From NCBI GenBank assembly GCA_009926615.1, contig RFOM01000020.1, positions 1 through 56,237 of the forward strand: a DNA stretch of 56,237 bases, given 5' to 3'. The first letter of the stretch is position 1. Each line of letters opens with the position of its first letter. Made by a program: the position numbers and the translations under genes. Positions 17,545 to 29,170 of this stretch are shown here, piece after piece. The stretch comes from Pseudomonadota bacterium. GTDB lineage: Bacteria; Bdellovibrionota_B; Oligoflexia; Silvanigrellales; Silvanigrellaceae. The notes under the pieces are model-generated. The model was not told the origin of the DNA. It saw nothing but the letters and a program-made list of their open reading frames with translations, and ran no database searches.

Positions 17545-19116
17545 ATGGTTGGCAAGCAATTGATTATCAACGCTTCGGCGTTTGAGACTCGCGTCGCGCT
17601 TATCGAAGGCGGACACGTCTCCGAATATTACATCGAAAGGCAGACGGAGCGCGGAATTGTCGGAAGTATTTTCAAGGGCCGCGTTCTGCGCGTCCTGCCG
17701 GGGATGCAGAGTGCGTTTGTAGACATTGGACTCGACCGGTCGGCCTTTCTCTACGGCGGCGATATTCAGCCCCCCGGAGGACCGGCCAACGAATTGCCTG
17801 AATTCTTCGAAGAAGAAGACAATTCCAAGATCAGCCAAACCTCAGATGACCCCGAGGCTGCACCCTCTGCGGACACCGGCGGTCCGGTACCATCGCACAG
17901 GCCGCAAAGATTTTTTAAAATCGCGGACCTCGTCAAAGAAGGTCAGGAAGTTCTTGTTCAGGTCGCAAAAGATTCGATAGGTACAAAAGGCGCGAGAATT
18001 ACGACTTATCTGAGTTTTCCGGGCCGCTACGTTGTGCTCATGCCGAACATCAACCATATCGGAATCAGCCGCAGGATCGTCAACGAAGACGAACGCAACA
18101 GGCTCAAAACTATCGTGCAGCGCATACGGCCGGACGGAATGGGAATCATCGTACGCACCGCAAGTGAAGGCGTTCCGGAAGAAAAGCTGATTGCCGACAT
18201 CGACTTCCTGCTCAAGCTTTGGGAAAACGTCAAAGCAAAAGCGGCAAAAGCCAAACCGCCAAGCCTTGTTCACGAAGATTTAAATCTGGTCTTTCGGGCA
18301 ACCCGTGATCTGATTTCCAGAGACCTTGAAAGGATCGTCATAGACAACAAAAGTGTCTACGAAGATGTCGTGCGGTTTCTGAACAGATTTTCGGTCAAAC
18401 TCGGTGCGCAGGTACAGCTCTATCAAAGTGACACGGCCATTTTTGATGCCTATGGAATAGAACTCGAGGTTGCCCGCGCGCTCGGAACAAAAGTATGGCT
18501 CAAATCCGGCGGCTATCTCATCATTGAAAGAACCGAGGCACTGACAGCCATTGACGTCAATACCGGTCGGTTTGTCGGCGGGAAGTCACTGGGCGATACG
18601 ATTGTCAAAACAAATCTGGAAGCGGTCAAAGAGATTGTCCTGCAACTGAGGCTGCGCAACATCGGCGGCATCATCATTCTCGACTTTATCGACATGGACC
18701 GCCCTGACGATCGTGACAGAGTCTTCAATGCCCTGCAGGAAGAACTCAAAAAGGATAAAGCAAAGACTTCGGCCCTGCGTATTTCCGAAATGGGGCTTGT
18801 ACAAATGACGCGCAAAAGAACTGAAGAAAGTCTCGCTCAGAAGCTTTGCGTGTCCTGCCCGTATTGTGAAGGCAAGGGTGAGGTTAAGAGCCCTGCCACG
18901 GTTGCCTACGATATTATTCGCGAGCTTGTGCGGGAATTCTCAAAAATTCCTTCGGAAAATTTTGTGCTCAAGGCTCATCCGCAAATTATCGATCGCCTGT
19001 GTGAAGAAGATTCGGAATTTATTCAGGAGGTCAGGGACAGGTTTTCCAAAAAAATCGTTCTTAAAACAGCTCCTGAATTTCATCTGGAGCAGTACGAAAT
19101 TTCTCCCACGCGGTGA
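17545..19116 (+). CDS. rng: Ribonuclease E/G family endoribonuclease
   Basis: A 523-residue protein of RNase G size, without the long E-type C-terminal scaffold. It starts with the RNase E/G opening and an S1 domain (RVLPGMQSAFVDIGLDRSAFLYGGDI). The S1 region contains an acidic insert of ~50 residues (ELPEFFEEEDN...). Catalytic elements follow: TAIDVNTGRFVGGKS, IIILDFIDMDRPDDRDRV and the zinc-link Cys pair in SCPYCEGKG. It matures 5S/16S rRNA and decays mRNA. The 3' end overlaps the RdgB-like gene on the other strand by 56 bases. Confidence 0.95.
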   Translation: MVGKQLIINASAFETRVALIEGGHVSEYYIERQTERGIVGSIFKGRVLRVLPGMQSAFVDIGLDRSAFLYGGDIQPPGGPANELPEFFEEEDNSKISQTSDDPEAAPSADTGGPVPSHRPQRFFKIADLVKEGQEVLVQVAKDSIGTKGARITTYLSFPGRYVVLMPNINHIGISRRIVNEDERNRLKTIVQRIRPDGMGIIVRTASEGVPEEKLIADIDFLLKLWENVKAKAAKAKPPSLVHEDLNLVFRATRDLISRDLERIVIDNKSVYEDVVRFLNRFSVKLGAQVQLYQSDTAIFDAYGIELEVARALGTKVWLKSGGYLIIERTEALTAIDVNTGRFVGGKSLGDTIVKTNLEAVKEIVLQLRLRNIGGIIILDFIDMDRPDDRDRVFNALQEELKKDKAKTSALRISEMGLVQMTRKRTEESLAQKLCVSCPYCEGKGEVKSPATVAYDIIRELVREFSKIPSENFVLKAHPQIIDRLCEEDSEFIQEVRDRFSKKIVLKTAPEFHLEQYEISPTR

Positions 19117-19915
19117 GCGCACGCAACGCTTCGGAGCGATGACTCATCCGGTTCTTTTCGTCGAGAGGTATACTCGCAAACGACAGCTCCGGACGTGCTT
19201 TTGGAAAGAACATCGAGTCGTAGCCGTGCCCCTCACCCTGCAATAACTCCTGCTCAAGCGGCGCTGCAAAGCCGGAACAAAAGCCCATCACAAGGTCTAT
19301 CCGGTACGTCAGATCCGAATCCGAACAGTAAACTCTGCTGCCATAGGCTGCCGAGCATATTTCACCGAGCCGCCGCTCTGTCCTTGCAAAAATCTGCGGT
19401 TCAAGAGTCTCCAGATAATCAAGACATTCCTGCTGTCCCGAGAGAATTCTTTCACCTTTTAAAACGGAAGCATCAACAGCGGTTCCAGTCAGCAGTGAAC
19501 AGACAAAAAATGCGGGTTCTTTTTGATCATCAGTCAAACGCAAGTCGTTCTTGAGTATATCTATTAAAAATTTTCTGTTCCGCGCATCATCTCTCGGCTC
19601 TCCCGACAATGTTGCGGAGTGAACACCGGGTGAGTAATTCAAGCGCGGCAAGCACAAACCGGAGTCATCAACCAATACGGAAGTGACTCCGAAAGATTTC
19701 AGCTTTGACAGCAGGGGCAAAGCAGCCGTCAATTTTCGATAACCATTTCCTGCAAAAGTCTGCCTGTCTTCAGCCGGAGTATGCCAGTCAAAATCAGAAC
19801 CGAGATAATTTCCGACTTGACTCAAGCCAACGCAACCCCTGTTCTGCAAGGAAAAGGCGTGCATAAATTCACGAAGCTTGCCGGCATTTCCGGTTGGAAT
19901 AAAAACAGCGTTCAT
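19061..19915 (-). CDS. RdgB/HAM1-like non-canonical purine NTP pyrophosphatase, enlarged
   Basis: A 284-residue protein; the RdgB family is usually about 200. Core motifs remain: FIPTGNAGKLREF at the start, VLVDDSGLCLPRLNYSPGVHSA, GEGHGYDSMFFP, and KNRMSHRSEALRAL. These enzymes hydrolyse ITP, XTP and dITP to keep them out of nucleic acids. The extra length sits mainly between the ERIL strand and the GHGYD motif, about 55-60 residues including QIFARTERRLGEICSAAYG and a Cys-containing stretch. The substrate may differ from that of canonical RdgB. It converges on rng with a 56-base overlap. Confidence 0.78.
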   Translation of the reverse strand: MNAVFIPTGNAGKLREFMHAFSLQNRGCVGLSQVGNYLGSDFDWHTPAEDRQTFAGNGYRKLTAALPLLSKLKSFGVTSVLVDDSGLCLPRLNYSPGVHSATLSGEPRDDARNRKFLIDILKNDLRLTDDQKEPAFFVCSLLTGTAVDASVLKGERILSGQQECLDYLETLEPQIFARTERRLGEICSAAYGSRVYCSDSDLTYRIDLVMGFCSGFAAPLEQELLQGEGHGYDSMFFPKARPELSFASIPLDEKNRMSHRSEALRALTAWEKFRTAPDEIQELF

Positions 19916-20116
19916 AACTCTCCAAAATTTACGATTTGAATATTATCAAAAATAATTTCTGGTTTTGCGAAAAAGCATTCGAAAAAAAAGCCGAAAAAAG
20001 ACCAGCAAAAGCTCTAAATTTAAGCATTCGTTTTTTCTTCCTTTGGTCTTCTGTCTTTTTTGAACAAAATTATATTTTTTATCAAAATACCAAAAAAACT
20101 GAACTCACCCACAAAA

Positions 20117-20141
20117 AAACCGCCCGTAAAAAGGGCGGTTT
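20117..20141 (-). terminator. Rho-independent terminator after the transaldolase gene
   Basis: AAACCGCCC (20117-20125), loop GTAAAAA, GGGCGGTTT (20133-20141): a perfect 9-bp stem. On the minus strand the stem is followed by a T-run (complement of the A-run at 20112-20119). It lies 27 bases past the tal stop and should end the gyrB-gyrA-lipoprotein-tal transcripts. The AT-rich ~200 bases between here and the RdgB-like start hold no gene I can support. Confidence 0.88.
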
Positions 20142-20145
20142 ACCG

Positions 20146-20165
20146 ATATCCACAAGTTATCCACA
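20146..20165 (-). promoter_or_regulatory. DnaA-box doublet outside oriC
   Basis: TTATCCACA (20157-20165) is a perfect DnaA box, and ATATCCACA (20146-20154) has one mismatch. They point the same way with 11 bases start to start. The same strong-then-weak arrangement recurs in oriC. It sits between the tal stop and its terminator. DnaA binding is inference. Confidence 0.5.
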
Positions 20166-20167
20166 AC

Positions 20168-20824
20168 TCAGACAATCGATTTTTGATTGGCTTTGCGCCA
20201 ATCCTCCATAAACGATGCCAGACCTTTCTCGGTCAGCGGGTGCTGGTACAAAGACATGAGAACCTTGTACGGGCACGTTGCAACGTCAGAGCCCGCCAGT
20301 GCAGACTGAATAACATGCTGCGGATGGCGGATACTCGCAGCCAAAATCTGCGTCTTATAGCCAAAGTTGTCATAGATGGTCCGAATTTCCTTAATGAGCT
20401 GCATTCCATCCTGACTGATATCGTCCAGACGGCCGATAAACGGTGAAATATATGTTGCACCGCATTTTGCAGCCAAAAGAGCCTGTCCGGCCTGAAAACA
20501 AAGAGTCACATTTGTTTTGATGTTTCTCGCACTCAAAGACTTGCATGCTTTGAGCCCCTCGGGATTCAAAGGAAGCTTGATAACGATGTTTTCGTGAATT
20601 TTTGCGAGAACTTCAGCTTCGGCAAGCATCTCTGCAGATGTCTGTCCGACAACTTCGGCTGAAATAGGACCCGGAATCAGGCGAACGATCTCGTGAAGCA
20701 GAGTCTTAAAGTCCTGACCGGACTTGGCCACCAAAGTCGGGTTTGTGGTCACTCCGTCACAAATACCAAGCTCTGCCATTTGACGAATTTCTTGAATATC
20801 AGCGCTATCCAGAAAGAATTTCAC
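20168..20824 (-). CDS. tal: Transaldolase / fructose-6-phosphate aldolase-like (TalC/MipB group)
   Basis: A 218-residue short transaldolase. Signatures: [31 protein letters not shown] with the Schiff-base Lys, [28 protein letters not shown] and [11 protein letters not shown]. It acts in the non-oxidative pentose phosphate pathway, moving dihydroxyacetone between sugar phosphates. Some members of this size class are fructose-6-phosphate aldolases instead. It starts with GTG 20824, overlapping the lipoprotein stop as GTGA. Confidence 0.92.
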   Translation of the reverse strand: MKFFLDSADIQEIRQMAELGICDGVTTNPTLVAKSGQDFKTLLHEIVRLIPGPISAEVVGQTSAEMLAEAEVLAKIHENIVIKLPLNPEGLKACKSLSARNIKTNVTLCFQAGQALLAAKCGATYISPFIGRLDDISQDGMQLIKEIRTIYDNFGYKTQILAASIRHPQHVIQSALAGSDVATCPYKVLMSLYQHPLTEKGLASFMEDWRKANQKSIV

Positions 20825-22299
20825 GGACTAAAAACCCCCACATTTTCAAGTGCGGAACCGTTTGCGCGGAGCACCTGAATTTTATTGCCACTGAACGAAC
20901 TGGCCATAATTGACGAGCCGTTCACAACAAACGCAGCCATACCAGTCAAATCCGCCGGACGCGAGAGCTGTGCTGCAGCGTTGGTATCGATGGCAATTTG
21001 AATGGAACTCTTTTCACGGCCGAGGCTGCTCAGGCCCTGCTCGACGCGCAGCCATGACAAGGTGCAAATGGAGCCGGTGTTGATCAGTTCGATGGACGTC
21101 ACACGGCCGGCGGTCGCCGAAGAAACAGAAACCGGAGACGGAACAAGTACATTTCCGAGAACCGGCTGCTTTTCACCTGCTGCAAGCCGCGCACGCAACT
21201 GGGTTGCGACAGTATCCCAGCCCGAAAAAGCAACGATGCCGGGGTTGTTTGAGTATGAAGAGACAACCGCAGCCGGTTGAGTCAGAGAAGCAAACGGGCC
21301 GGACAACTGACACGGAGAAGTCTGACTGTCGACTGCCACCGACGCCTGAAATCCGATCCGGAAATCGACGCTCGACATATCTGCGGCCTGACCATTTTTA
21401 TCAAAAAATACCGGAACAAATCCAACCGCCCCTGAAACAGGCTGACCTGCCGTCAAGGCATTTAAATCAACCACCAAAGCCGAAACCGTGCGCAGGTCGT
21501 AAGACTCCGGAGGCTGGCTCACCGAGCCCTGCAGCCAGCTCACTGCCGTCGGATTTTTTGACAAAACTTCACCGCTTGAGCCTTGAGGAAAAGCAACCAT
21601 AATTCCCTGACCCGCAAACACGACCGGAACTCCCCACGAAAGGGGATACAATCCCAGGGCATTTTCACGCGACGGCGAGTAAAAATCGGAAGGCAGTTCG
21701 GCAAGCTTTGAAAAACCTGCGGCAAGCGAATATTTAAGAACGAAAATACGCGACTCAAGAGTCCTGTCACCGACCGAAACAATGACCGTCCACGCAGATG
21801 GCTGACCGCCGACGGGATAGATTTGAATTGTCCCCACGCGACCGCCGGCAATAACGAGCGAATCTGACGCCCGACCGGAACTGACCGGCAACCCCTGCGC
21901 ATTAATAGTGAAGGCGCGAACTTCGGCCCCCGCGCCGGAAAAACCGGCTATCAACAAGTCACCGGCTTTGGATGTCGCAAGTGAAGTGCCCAAACGGGGT
22001 GTCTCAAGAGTGGCCAGCGGAGCAGCGGAGTCGGTCGCAAGCGACGGAACTTTGTAGGCCTGCAACGAACCGGACTTGTATTCACCGCTCAAAACGGCAT
22101 TGAGTACATAAAAAACCGGCAATGTCGGATGACTGGCAAGTGACACGGGGCTGTCGATTCGCGTGCCGATGGACGGCTGTTCAACCCGACTGCAAGCCGC
22201 TAAAACCGAAGTCAGAAAAACCAGAATGAAAGAGGCAACGCACAGCACACTGCGCTTGCCTCCTTTAGTGTGCAAGCGAAACGCGCCGGCGTTCATCAT
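20821..22299 (-). CDS. Lipoprotein, possibly beta-propeller
   Basis: A 492-residue protein with a basic N-terminus, hydrophobic stretch [11 protein letters not shown] and lipobox VLAAC, so a lipidated envelope protein. The mature part has short repeats with hydrophobic strands ([61 protein letters not shown]). This is compatible with a YncE-like beta-propeller but is not diagnostic. ATG 22299 has GAGGAG 8 bases upstream and overlaps the gyrA stop. A lipoprotein between gyrA and tal is unusual and suggests transcription with the gyrase genes. Confidence 0.65.
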   Translation of the reverse strand: MMNAGAFRLHTKGGKRSVLCVASFILVFLTSVLAACSRVEQPSIGTRIDSPVSLASHPTLPVFYVLNAVLSGEYKSGSLQAYKVPSLATDSAAPLATLETPRLGTSLATSKAGDLLIAGFSGAGAEVRAFTINAQGLPVSSGRASDSLVIAGGRVGTIQIYPVGGQPSAWTVIVSVGDRTLESRIFVLKYSLAAGFSKLAELPSDFYSPSRENALGLYPLSWGVPVVFAGQGIMVAFPQGSSGEVLSKNPTAVSWLQGSVSQPPESYDLRTVSALVVDLNALTAGQPVSGAVGFVPVFFDKNGQAADMSSVDFRIGFQASVAVDSQTSPCQLSGPFASLTQPAAVVSSYSNNPGIVAFSGWDTVATQLRARLAAGEKQPVLGNVLVPSPVSVSSATAGRVTSIELINTGSICTLSWLRVEQGLSSLGREKSSIQIAIDTNAAAQLSRPADLTGMAAFVVNGSSIMASSFSGNKIQVLRANGSALENVGVFSP

Positions 22300-24776
22300 C
22301 ACTCAATCTCCTCGACAGACTCAAGTTGTGTCACAGGCGTATCATCAAACTCACTCGGTTTGCACACCGAAACGATCTTTTCACCGTCGAGAATGCGCAT
22401 CAGGCAAACACCCTGAGTCAGACGGCCGATGACCTTGACGCTCTTGGTGTGAATGCGCAGAACGCGGCCTGTGTTTGTCGTCAGCATCAAATCGGCTGCA
22501 TCCGGAACCGAAAGCAGGGCAACAACTTTACCGTTGCGCTCGGTGACACGAATCGCATTCACACCCTTTCCGGCGCGTCCGGTTATGCGATATTCATCAA
22601 GCTCACTGCGCTTGCCGTAACCAAACTCCGTCACAACCAAAAGCTTTTCGCTCGTTGAAGGATCGACAGCTTCAGCGGCAACCACCGTATCGCCGTCTTC
22701 CATATTGATGCCGGTGACACCGCGGGCGGTGCGGCCCATTGAACGGACTTCATCTTCATTGAACCTGATGGCGCGACCGTTGGCTGAAGTCAAAATCATC
22801 TGATGACGGCCGTTTGTTATGCGCACAGAAACAAGCGAATCGCCTTCATCAAGCGTCACGGCGCGCAGGCCGGTTGCGCGGATATTTGCGAACGCAGAAA
22901 GTTCCGTTTTCTTTACGGTGCCCTGTGCCGTGCACATAAAGACAAACATATTCTCGGAAAATTCATGAACGGGCATCATCGTTGTGATTTGTTCACCCGA
23001 CTGCAAAGTCAGAATTTGCGCAATCGATTTGCCGCGGCCGTTCGCCGGAGCTTCCGGCAGTTCATAGACCTTGAAACAATAAACCTTGCCGAAGTTGGAG
23101 AACATCAGCACATGATCATGCGTATGTGCACGGAATGTGACTTTGATGAAGTCCTGATCCTTCAGCGCTGCTCCAGTCTTTCCTTTTCCGGCGCGATGCT
23201 GTGAACGGAACTCATCCTGCAGAACGCGCTTGATGTATCCGCCCTGCGAGAAAGTCACAAAGACGTCCGCCGGAGGCACCAGAGACTCAATGTCAACATC
23301 AGCTGCATCGGTCGTGATTTCCGTGCGCCGGTTGTCACCGTGAGATTCGCGGAGTGCGACAAATTCTTCACGGGCAATGGCAGCCACACGTGCAGGTTTG
23401 GCAAGAATATCTTTCAAATCAGCAATCGTGACGAGGATGTCGGCATGCTCGGCAACAATCTTGTCGCGCTCAAGCCCTGTAATACGTGACAGTCTCATTT
23501 CGAGAATTGCGGTGGCCTGCCGGTCGCTCAGAGAAAAGCGGGCAACCAGTTTTTCTCTCGCATCATCCGGACTCGGTGCTTTGCGGATCAGATCGATGGT
23601 TTCATCAAGGTTATCAACCGCAATTTTCAAGCCTTCCAAAATATGGAGACGCTCTTCAGCTTTGCGCAGGCGGAAACTGGTGCGGCGGGTTATGACTTCG
23701 TAACGGTGATCGACAAAGTGCGAAAGAGCTTCGCGCAGGTTGACCAGTTTGGGCACACCGCGAACGATGCACACCATGTTCACGCCGAAGCTGTCCTGCA
23801 AACGTGTGCGTTTGTAAAGATGATTAAGAAGAATCTCTCCGTTTTCACCTTTCTTTACTTCGATAACGATCCGGATTCCCTCTTTGTTCGACTCATCGCG
23901 GATATCCGAGATGCCGGTAATTTCTTCTTCCTTGACCAGCTCGGCGATACGTTCAATCAGACTGGCCTTGTTCACCTGATAGGGAAGTTCGGTGACGATG
24001 ATTTGTTCACGCCCGCCTTTGGTTTGTTCGACGGTCGCTCTTCCCCGCACCGAAATGGAGCCGCGGCCTGTTCGGTATGCGTCATGAATGCCCTTAAGCC
24101 CGCAAATCACTCCCGCAGTCGGAAAGTCAGGTCCTTTTACAAAACCCATAAGCTGTTCAACCGACGCGGACTCATGATCAACAAGGTGGATTAATGCGTC
24201 GAGGACTTCAGTCAGGTTGTGCGGAGGAATGTTTGTCGCCATGCCGACCGCGATTCCCGACTGGCCGTTGACGAGCAGTTGGGGAAAAATTGTGGGCAGC
24301 ACATGCGGCTCACGTTCGCTGTTGTCGTAGTTGGGGCCAAAATCAACGGTATCCTCGTCGAGCGACAGCATGAGCGACTCGGACACCTTTGCAAGACGGA
24401 CTTCCGTGTAACGCATCGCTGCCGGACTGTCGCCGTCGATACTTCCGAAGTTCCCCTGACCGTCGATGAGCGGATATCTCATTGAGAAATCCTGCGCCAT
24501 GCGGACAAGAGCGTCATAAACTGCGGTGTCGCCGTGCGGATGGTACTTACCGAGAACGTCACCGACGATACGGGCCGACTTCTTGTAGGGTTTGTTGTGA
24601 ACGTTGTTTTGTTCATACATGGCGAACAGCACGCGCCTGTGAACAGGCTTCATACCGTCCCGCACATCGGGCAATGCGCGGCTCACGATTACGCTCATCG
24701 CATAATCGAGATACGCGTTCTTCATTTCCTCGTTAATGTTGACTGCAACGATACCCTGACGAATTGCTTGTGACAT
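22299..24776 (-). CDS. gyrA: DNA gyrase subunit A
   Basis: An 825-residue type IIA topoisomerase subunit. It has the opening [31 protein letters not shown], the catalytic Tyr in [10 protein letters not shown] (about 120-130), and the quinolone-resistance region [16 protein letters not shown]. The C-terminal DNA-wrapping pinwheel carries repeated blades and a GyrA-box-like QRAGKGKTG. With GyrB it introduces negative supercoils. It follows gyrB by 22 bases. Its stop overlaps the start of the downstream lipoprotein. Confidence 0.97.
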   Translation of the reverse strand: MSQAIRQGIVAVNINEEMKNAYLDYAMSVIVSRALPDVRDGMKPVHRRVLFAMYEQNNVHNKPYKKSARIVGDVLGKYHPHGDTAVYDALVRMAQDFSMRYPLIDGQGNFGSIDGDSPAAMRYTEVRLAKVSESLMLSLDEDTVDFGPNYDNSEREPHVLPTIFPQLLVNGQSGIAVGMATNIPPHNLTEVLDALIHLVDHESASVEQLMGFVKGPDFPTAGVICGLKGIHDAYRTGRGSISVRGRATVEQTKGGREQIIVTELPYQVNKASLIERIAELVKEEEITGISDIRDESNKEGIRIVIEVKKGENGEILLNHLYKRTRLQDSFGVNMVCIVRGVPKLVNLREALSHFVDHRYEVITRRTSFRLRKAEERLHILEGLKIAVDNLDETIDLIRKAPSPDDAREKLVARFSLSDRQATAILEMRLSRITGLERDKIVAEHADILVTIADLKDILAKPARVAAIAREEFVALRESHGDNRRTEITTDAADVDIESLVPPADVFVTFSQGGYIKRVLQDEFRSQHRAGKGKTGAALKDQDFIKVTFRAHTHDHVLMFSNFGKVYCFKVYELPEAPANGRGKSIAQILTLQSGEQITTMMPVHEFSENMFVFMCTAQGTVKKTELSAFANIRATGLRAVTLDEGDSLVSVRITNGRHQMILTSANGRAIRFNEDEVRSMGRTARGVTGINMEDGDTVVAAEAVDPSTSEKLLVVTEFGYGKRSELDEYRITGRAGKGVNAIRVTERNGKVVALLSVPDAADLMLTTNTGRVLRIHTKSVKVIGRLTQGVCLMRILDGEKIVSVCKPSEFDDTPVTQLESVEEIE

Positions 24777-24798
24777 AATGTTTACCCAGCCTTAATAA

Positions 24799-27354
<2,556 letters not shown>

Positions 27355-28542
27355 TTAAAATCTGGTCGGTACGAGCAAATAAAAGACGTCGAGTCCCTTT
27401 TCCGCCTCGCCGGTAATCATCACCGGCCGATTGACGTTTTCCCAAGACGCTTTGAGAGCAGAACCGGACAGAACGTTCAAAATACCGGTCAGCAGAGTAC
27501 CGTTGTAATTTACGACAAAGGGCTGTTCGACAGGTGCCGAAAGCTCGACGACTTCCTCGCCTTCTTTGAGGCCGGGGGTGAAACTTTGAACATCAAGAAC
27601 CGGTCCGTCGAATCCAAGCTTGATGATTCGATTCTTGTCCGCAAAAAGGAGCACGCGTCGAACGCTCTCAAGCAGCGGAGACAGGCCGATGGTGACTGAA
27701 AAATTTACTTTTTGCGGAATTGCAGAGGTGTAGGGAGGATATTTTCCCGGAATACACTTTGAAACCATCAGATAATTTTCGGTTTCAACGGCAAAAAAGA
27801 GCCGCTCACCGTGCCACCGGAGCCGATAATCCAAGTCAGGGTTGGCTGCACACAACCGACGAAGTTCGTCCAAAGCTTTTTTCGGAACAAGGACCGGACT
27901 GTCTTCGACGTGCTCTGCCATCAGACCGTCGGTGAGTTGTGCTTTGGCAAGTCTGTAAGCATCCGAAGCCACCGCCTGAAGACTCAAACCATTGGATGAA
28001 TCAGCCCAAATCAACGCACCGTTGGCATAAAAACGGGTGTCGTCTGTTGATACGAAATCACGGAATGCGTTGACCCAGCGCTCAAGAAAGTCACCCTTGA
28101 CGACGACTGAAGTTCCTTCCTGAGGAACAACCACATCAGTTTGGGTTTGATCCTGAACAAGCTGCAGTTTTGCAGAAGAGCGACCGCACTTGACGATCAG
28201 CCGCTGCGGAAGCTCAACCGCCAGAGTTATTTTTTCCGGAGGAAGCTGACGCACGTATTCGCTGAGCTGTTTGCCCGAGACCTTCAAAACACCTTTGCCT
28301 TCGTACTCCGCAGCGAACGTGTAACGAATGGAAAGGTTATGACTCAGCGCGCTGACAATCACCTGACCTTGGCCGTTGAATTGAAATTGAACCCAGCCCA
28401 CATCGCCGTCGGCCTGAGCAGCGGTCACGGCCGCCAAAGCACCCGCGAGTTTGTCGCGATCAATCACGGCGCGAATGGATACACCCGACTCTCCGGATGA
28501 CTCCCCTCCGTGGTTCATATTGCTCATGCGCGAAATCTGCAT
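27355..28542 (-). CDS. dnaN: DNA polymerase III beta subunit (sliding clamp)
   Basis: A 395-residue clamp. The first ~20 residues are a Ser/Gly-rich extension (SNMNHGGESSGESG). The three clamp domains follow, with KVSGKQLSEYVRQLP, FYANGALIWADSSNGLSLQAVASDAYRLA and the terminal VFYLLVPTRF. It tethers the replicase to DNA. ATG 28542 has GAGGAG 9 bases upstream. The gene points away from oriC, and its leader contains a one-mismatch DnaA box at 28621-28629. Confidence 0.96.
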   Translation of the reverse strand: MQISRMSNMNHGGESSGESGVSIRAVIDRDKLAGALAAVTAAQADGDVGWVQFQFNGQGQVIVSALSHNLSIRYTFAAEYEGKGVLKVSGKQLSEYVRQLPPEKITLAVELPQRLIVKCGRSSAKLQLVQDQTQTDVVVPQEGTSVVVKGDFLERWVNAFRDFVSTDDTRFYANGALIWADSSNGLSLQAVASDAYRLAKAQLTDGLMAEHVEDSPVLVPKKALDELRRLCAANPDLDYRLRWHGERLFFAVETENYLMVSKCIPGKYPPYTSAIPQKVNFSVTIGLSPLLESVRRVLLFADKNRIIKLGFDGPVLDVQSFTPGLKEGEEVVELSAPVEQPFVVNYNGTLLTGILNVLSGSALKASWENVNRPVMITGEAEKGLDVFYLLVPTRF

Positions 28543-28620
28543 GGCTCAACTCCTCTGATGACTTTTCTTTTGCTGCAATGGTCTACATGAGGAAGCCTGC
28601 TCGGACAAGCGGTGAGGGGT

Positions 28621-29137
28621 ATATCCACAGCCTCTCCTTCTCCTATGAATAGAAGAAGATTTAATCTCTTTGAGTAGTTGAAGTAGTAGGAGGATCGGTT
28701 TTCTGTTGAAAAGCACTCTGAAATTAAACTAAACATCTGTAATCACAATGTATTTTTAAGTTTGATTCTGTGGAAAAGGTGTGGATTGAGAGGTTGAAAA
28801 CCTGTTCATGACTCCAAAATTGAGTGGATAACTCATTGCACTGTTTTTGTGCGTCTGATGGTTGTCCACCTGTCGTCCACAGTGAATTCACAGGTTGTCA
28901 ACATCGTTTAATCAACCCTGATTTTGAACCAGATTCATGCATTTATAAGTTATCCACACCTAGATGTGGATAACTTTGTGGATAGATCTTGGTTTTGTTA
29001 TTAAGCATCTAATAATAATAATTTTATTTGTAGTTTTTATTTGACGCTTAAATGTGGATAACTTTTGTAAGTCGTTAGCCTCCATAAGGTTGGATGAACG
29101 GCTTTCTGTTGACACCGTGTGGATAAGCTGTGGATAC
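28621..29137. other. oriC: Chromosomal replication origin (oriC)
   Basis: The 628 bases between dnaN and tsaC hold a dense set of DnaA boxes. Perfect TTATCCACA/TGTGGATAA occur at 28950-28958, 28965-28973, 29053-29061 and 29118-29126. Near matches occur at 28621, 28769, 28780, 28823, 28862, 28873, 28977 and 29129. Many form same-direction doublets 11-12 bases apart: 28769/28780, 28862/28873, 28965/28977 and 29118/29129. The two central boxes 28950/28965 face each other. The AT-rich unwinding element lies at 28987-29044. The flanking genes dnaN, gyrB, gyrA, tsaC and dnaA fit an origin. No protein gene is supported here. Confidence 0.93.
28987..29044. other. AT-rich DNA-unwinding element of oriC
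   Basis: A run of mostly A/T with TAATAATAATAA-type triplets (about 29010-29022) and T-rich tracts to 29040. It is flanked by the DnaA-box cluster at 28950-28985 and the perfect box at 29053. The triplets resemble the DnaA-trio element that loads DnaA on single-stranded DNA in other bacteria. This is by analogy only. Confidence 0.7.
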
Positions 29138-29170
29138 ACTCGATTTTCCGAAACACGGGGAGTTTGCGGA

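Noticed and set aside
19936..20211. 91-residue plus-strand frame in the AT-rich gap before tal
   Set aside because: No ribosome-binding site, biased Lys/Phe composition from A/T runs, and it runs through the tal terminator and into tal antisense.
29054..29170. Extended N-terminus of tsaC from GTG 29054
   Set aside because: These codons lie in the DnaA-box cluster and do not match the family. TTG 29171 has a good ribosome-binding site.
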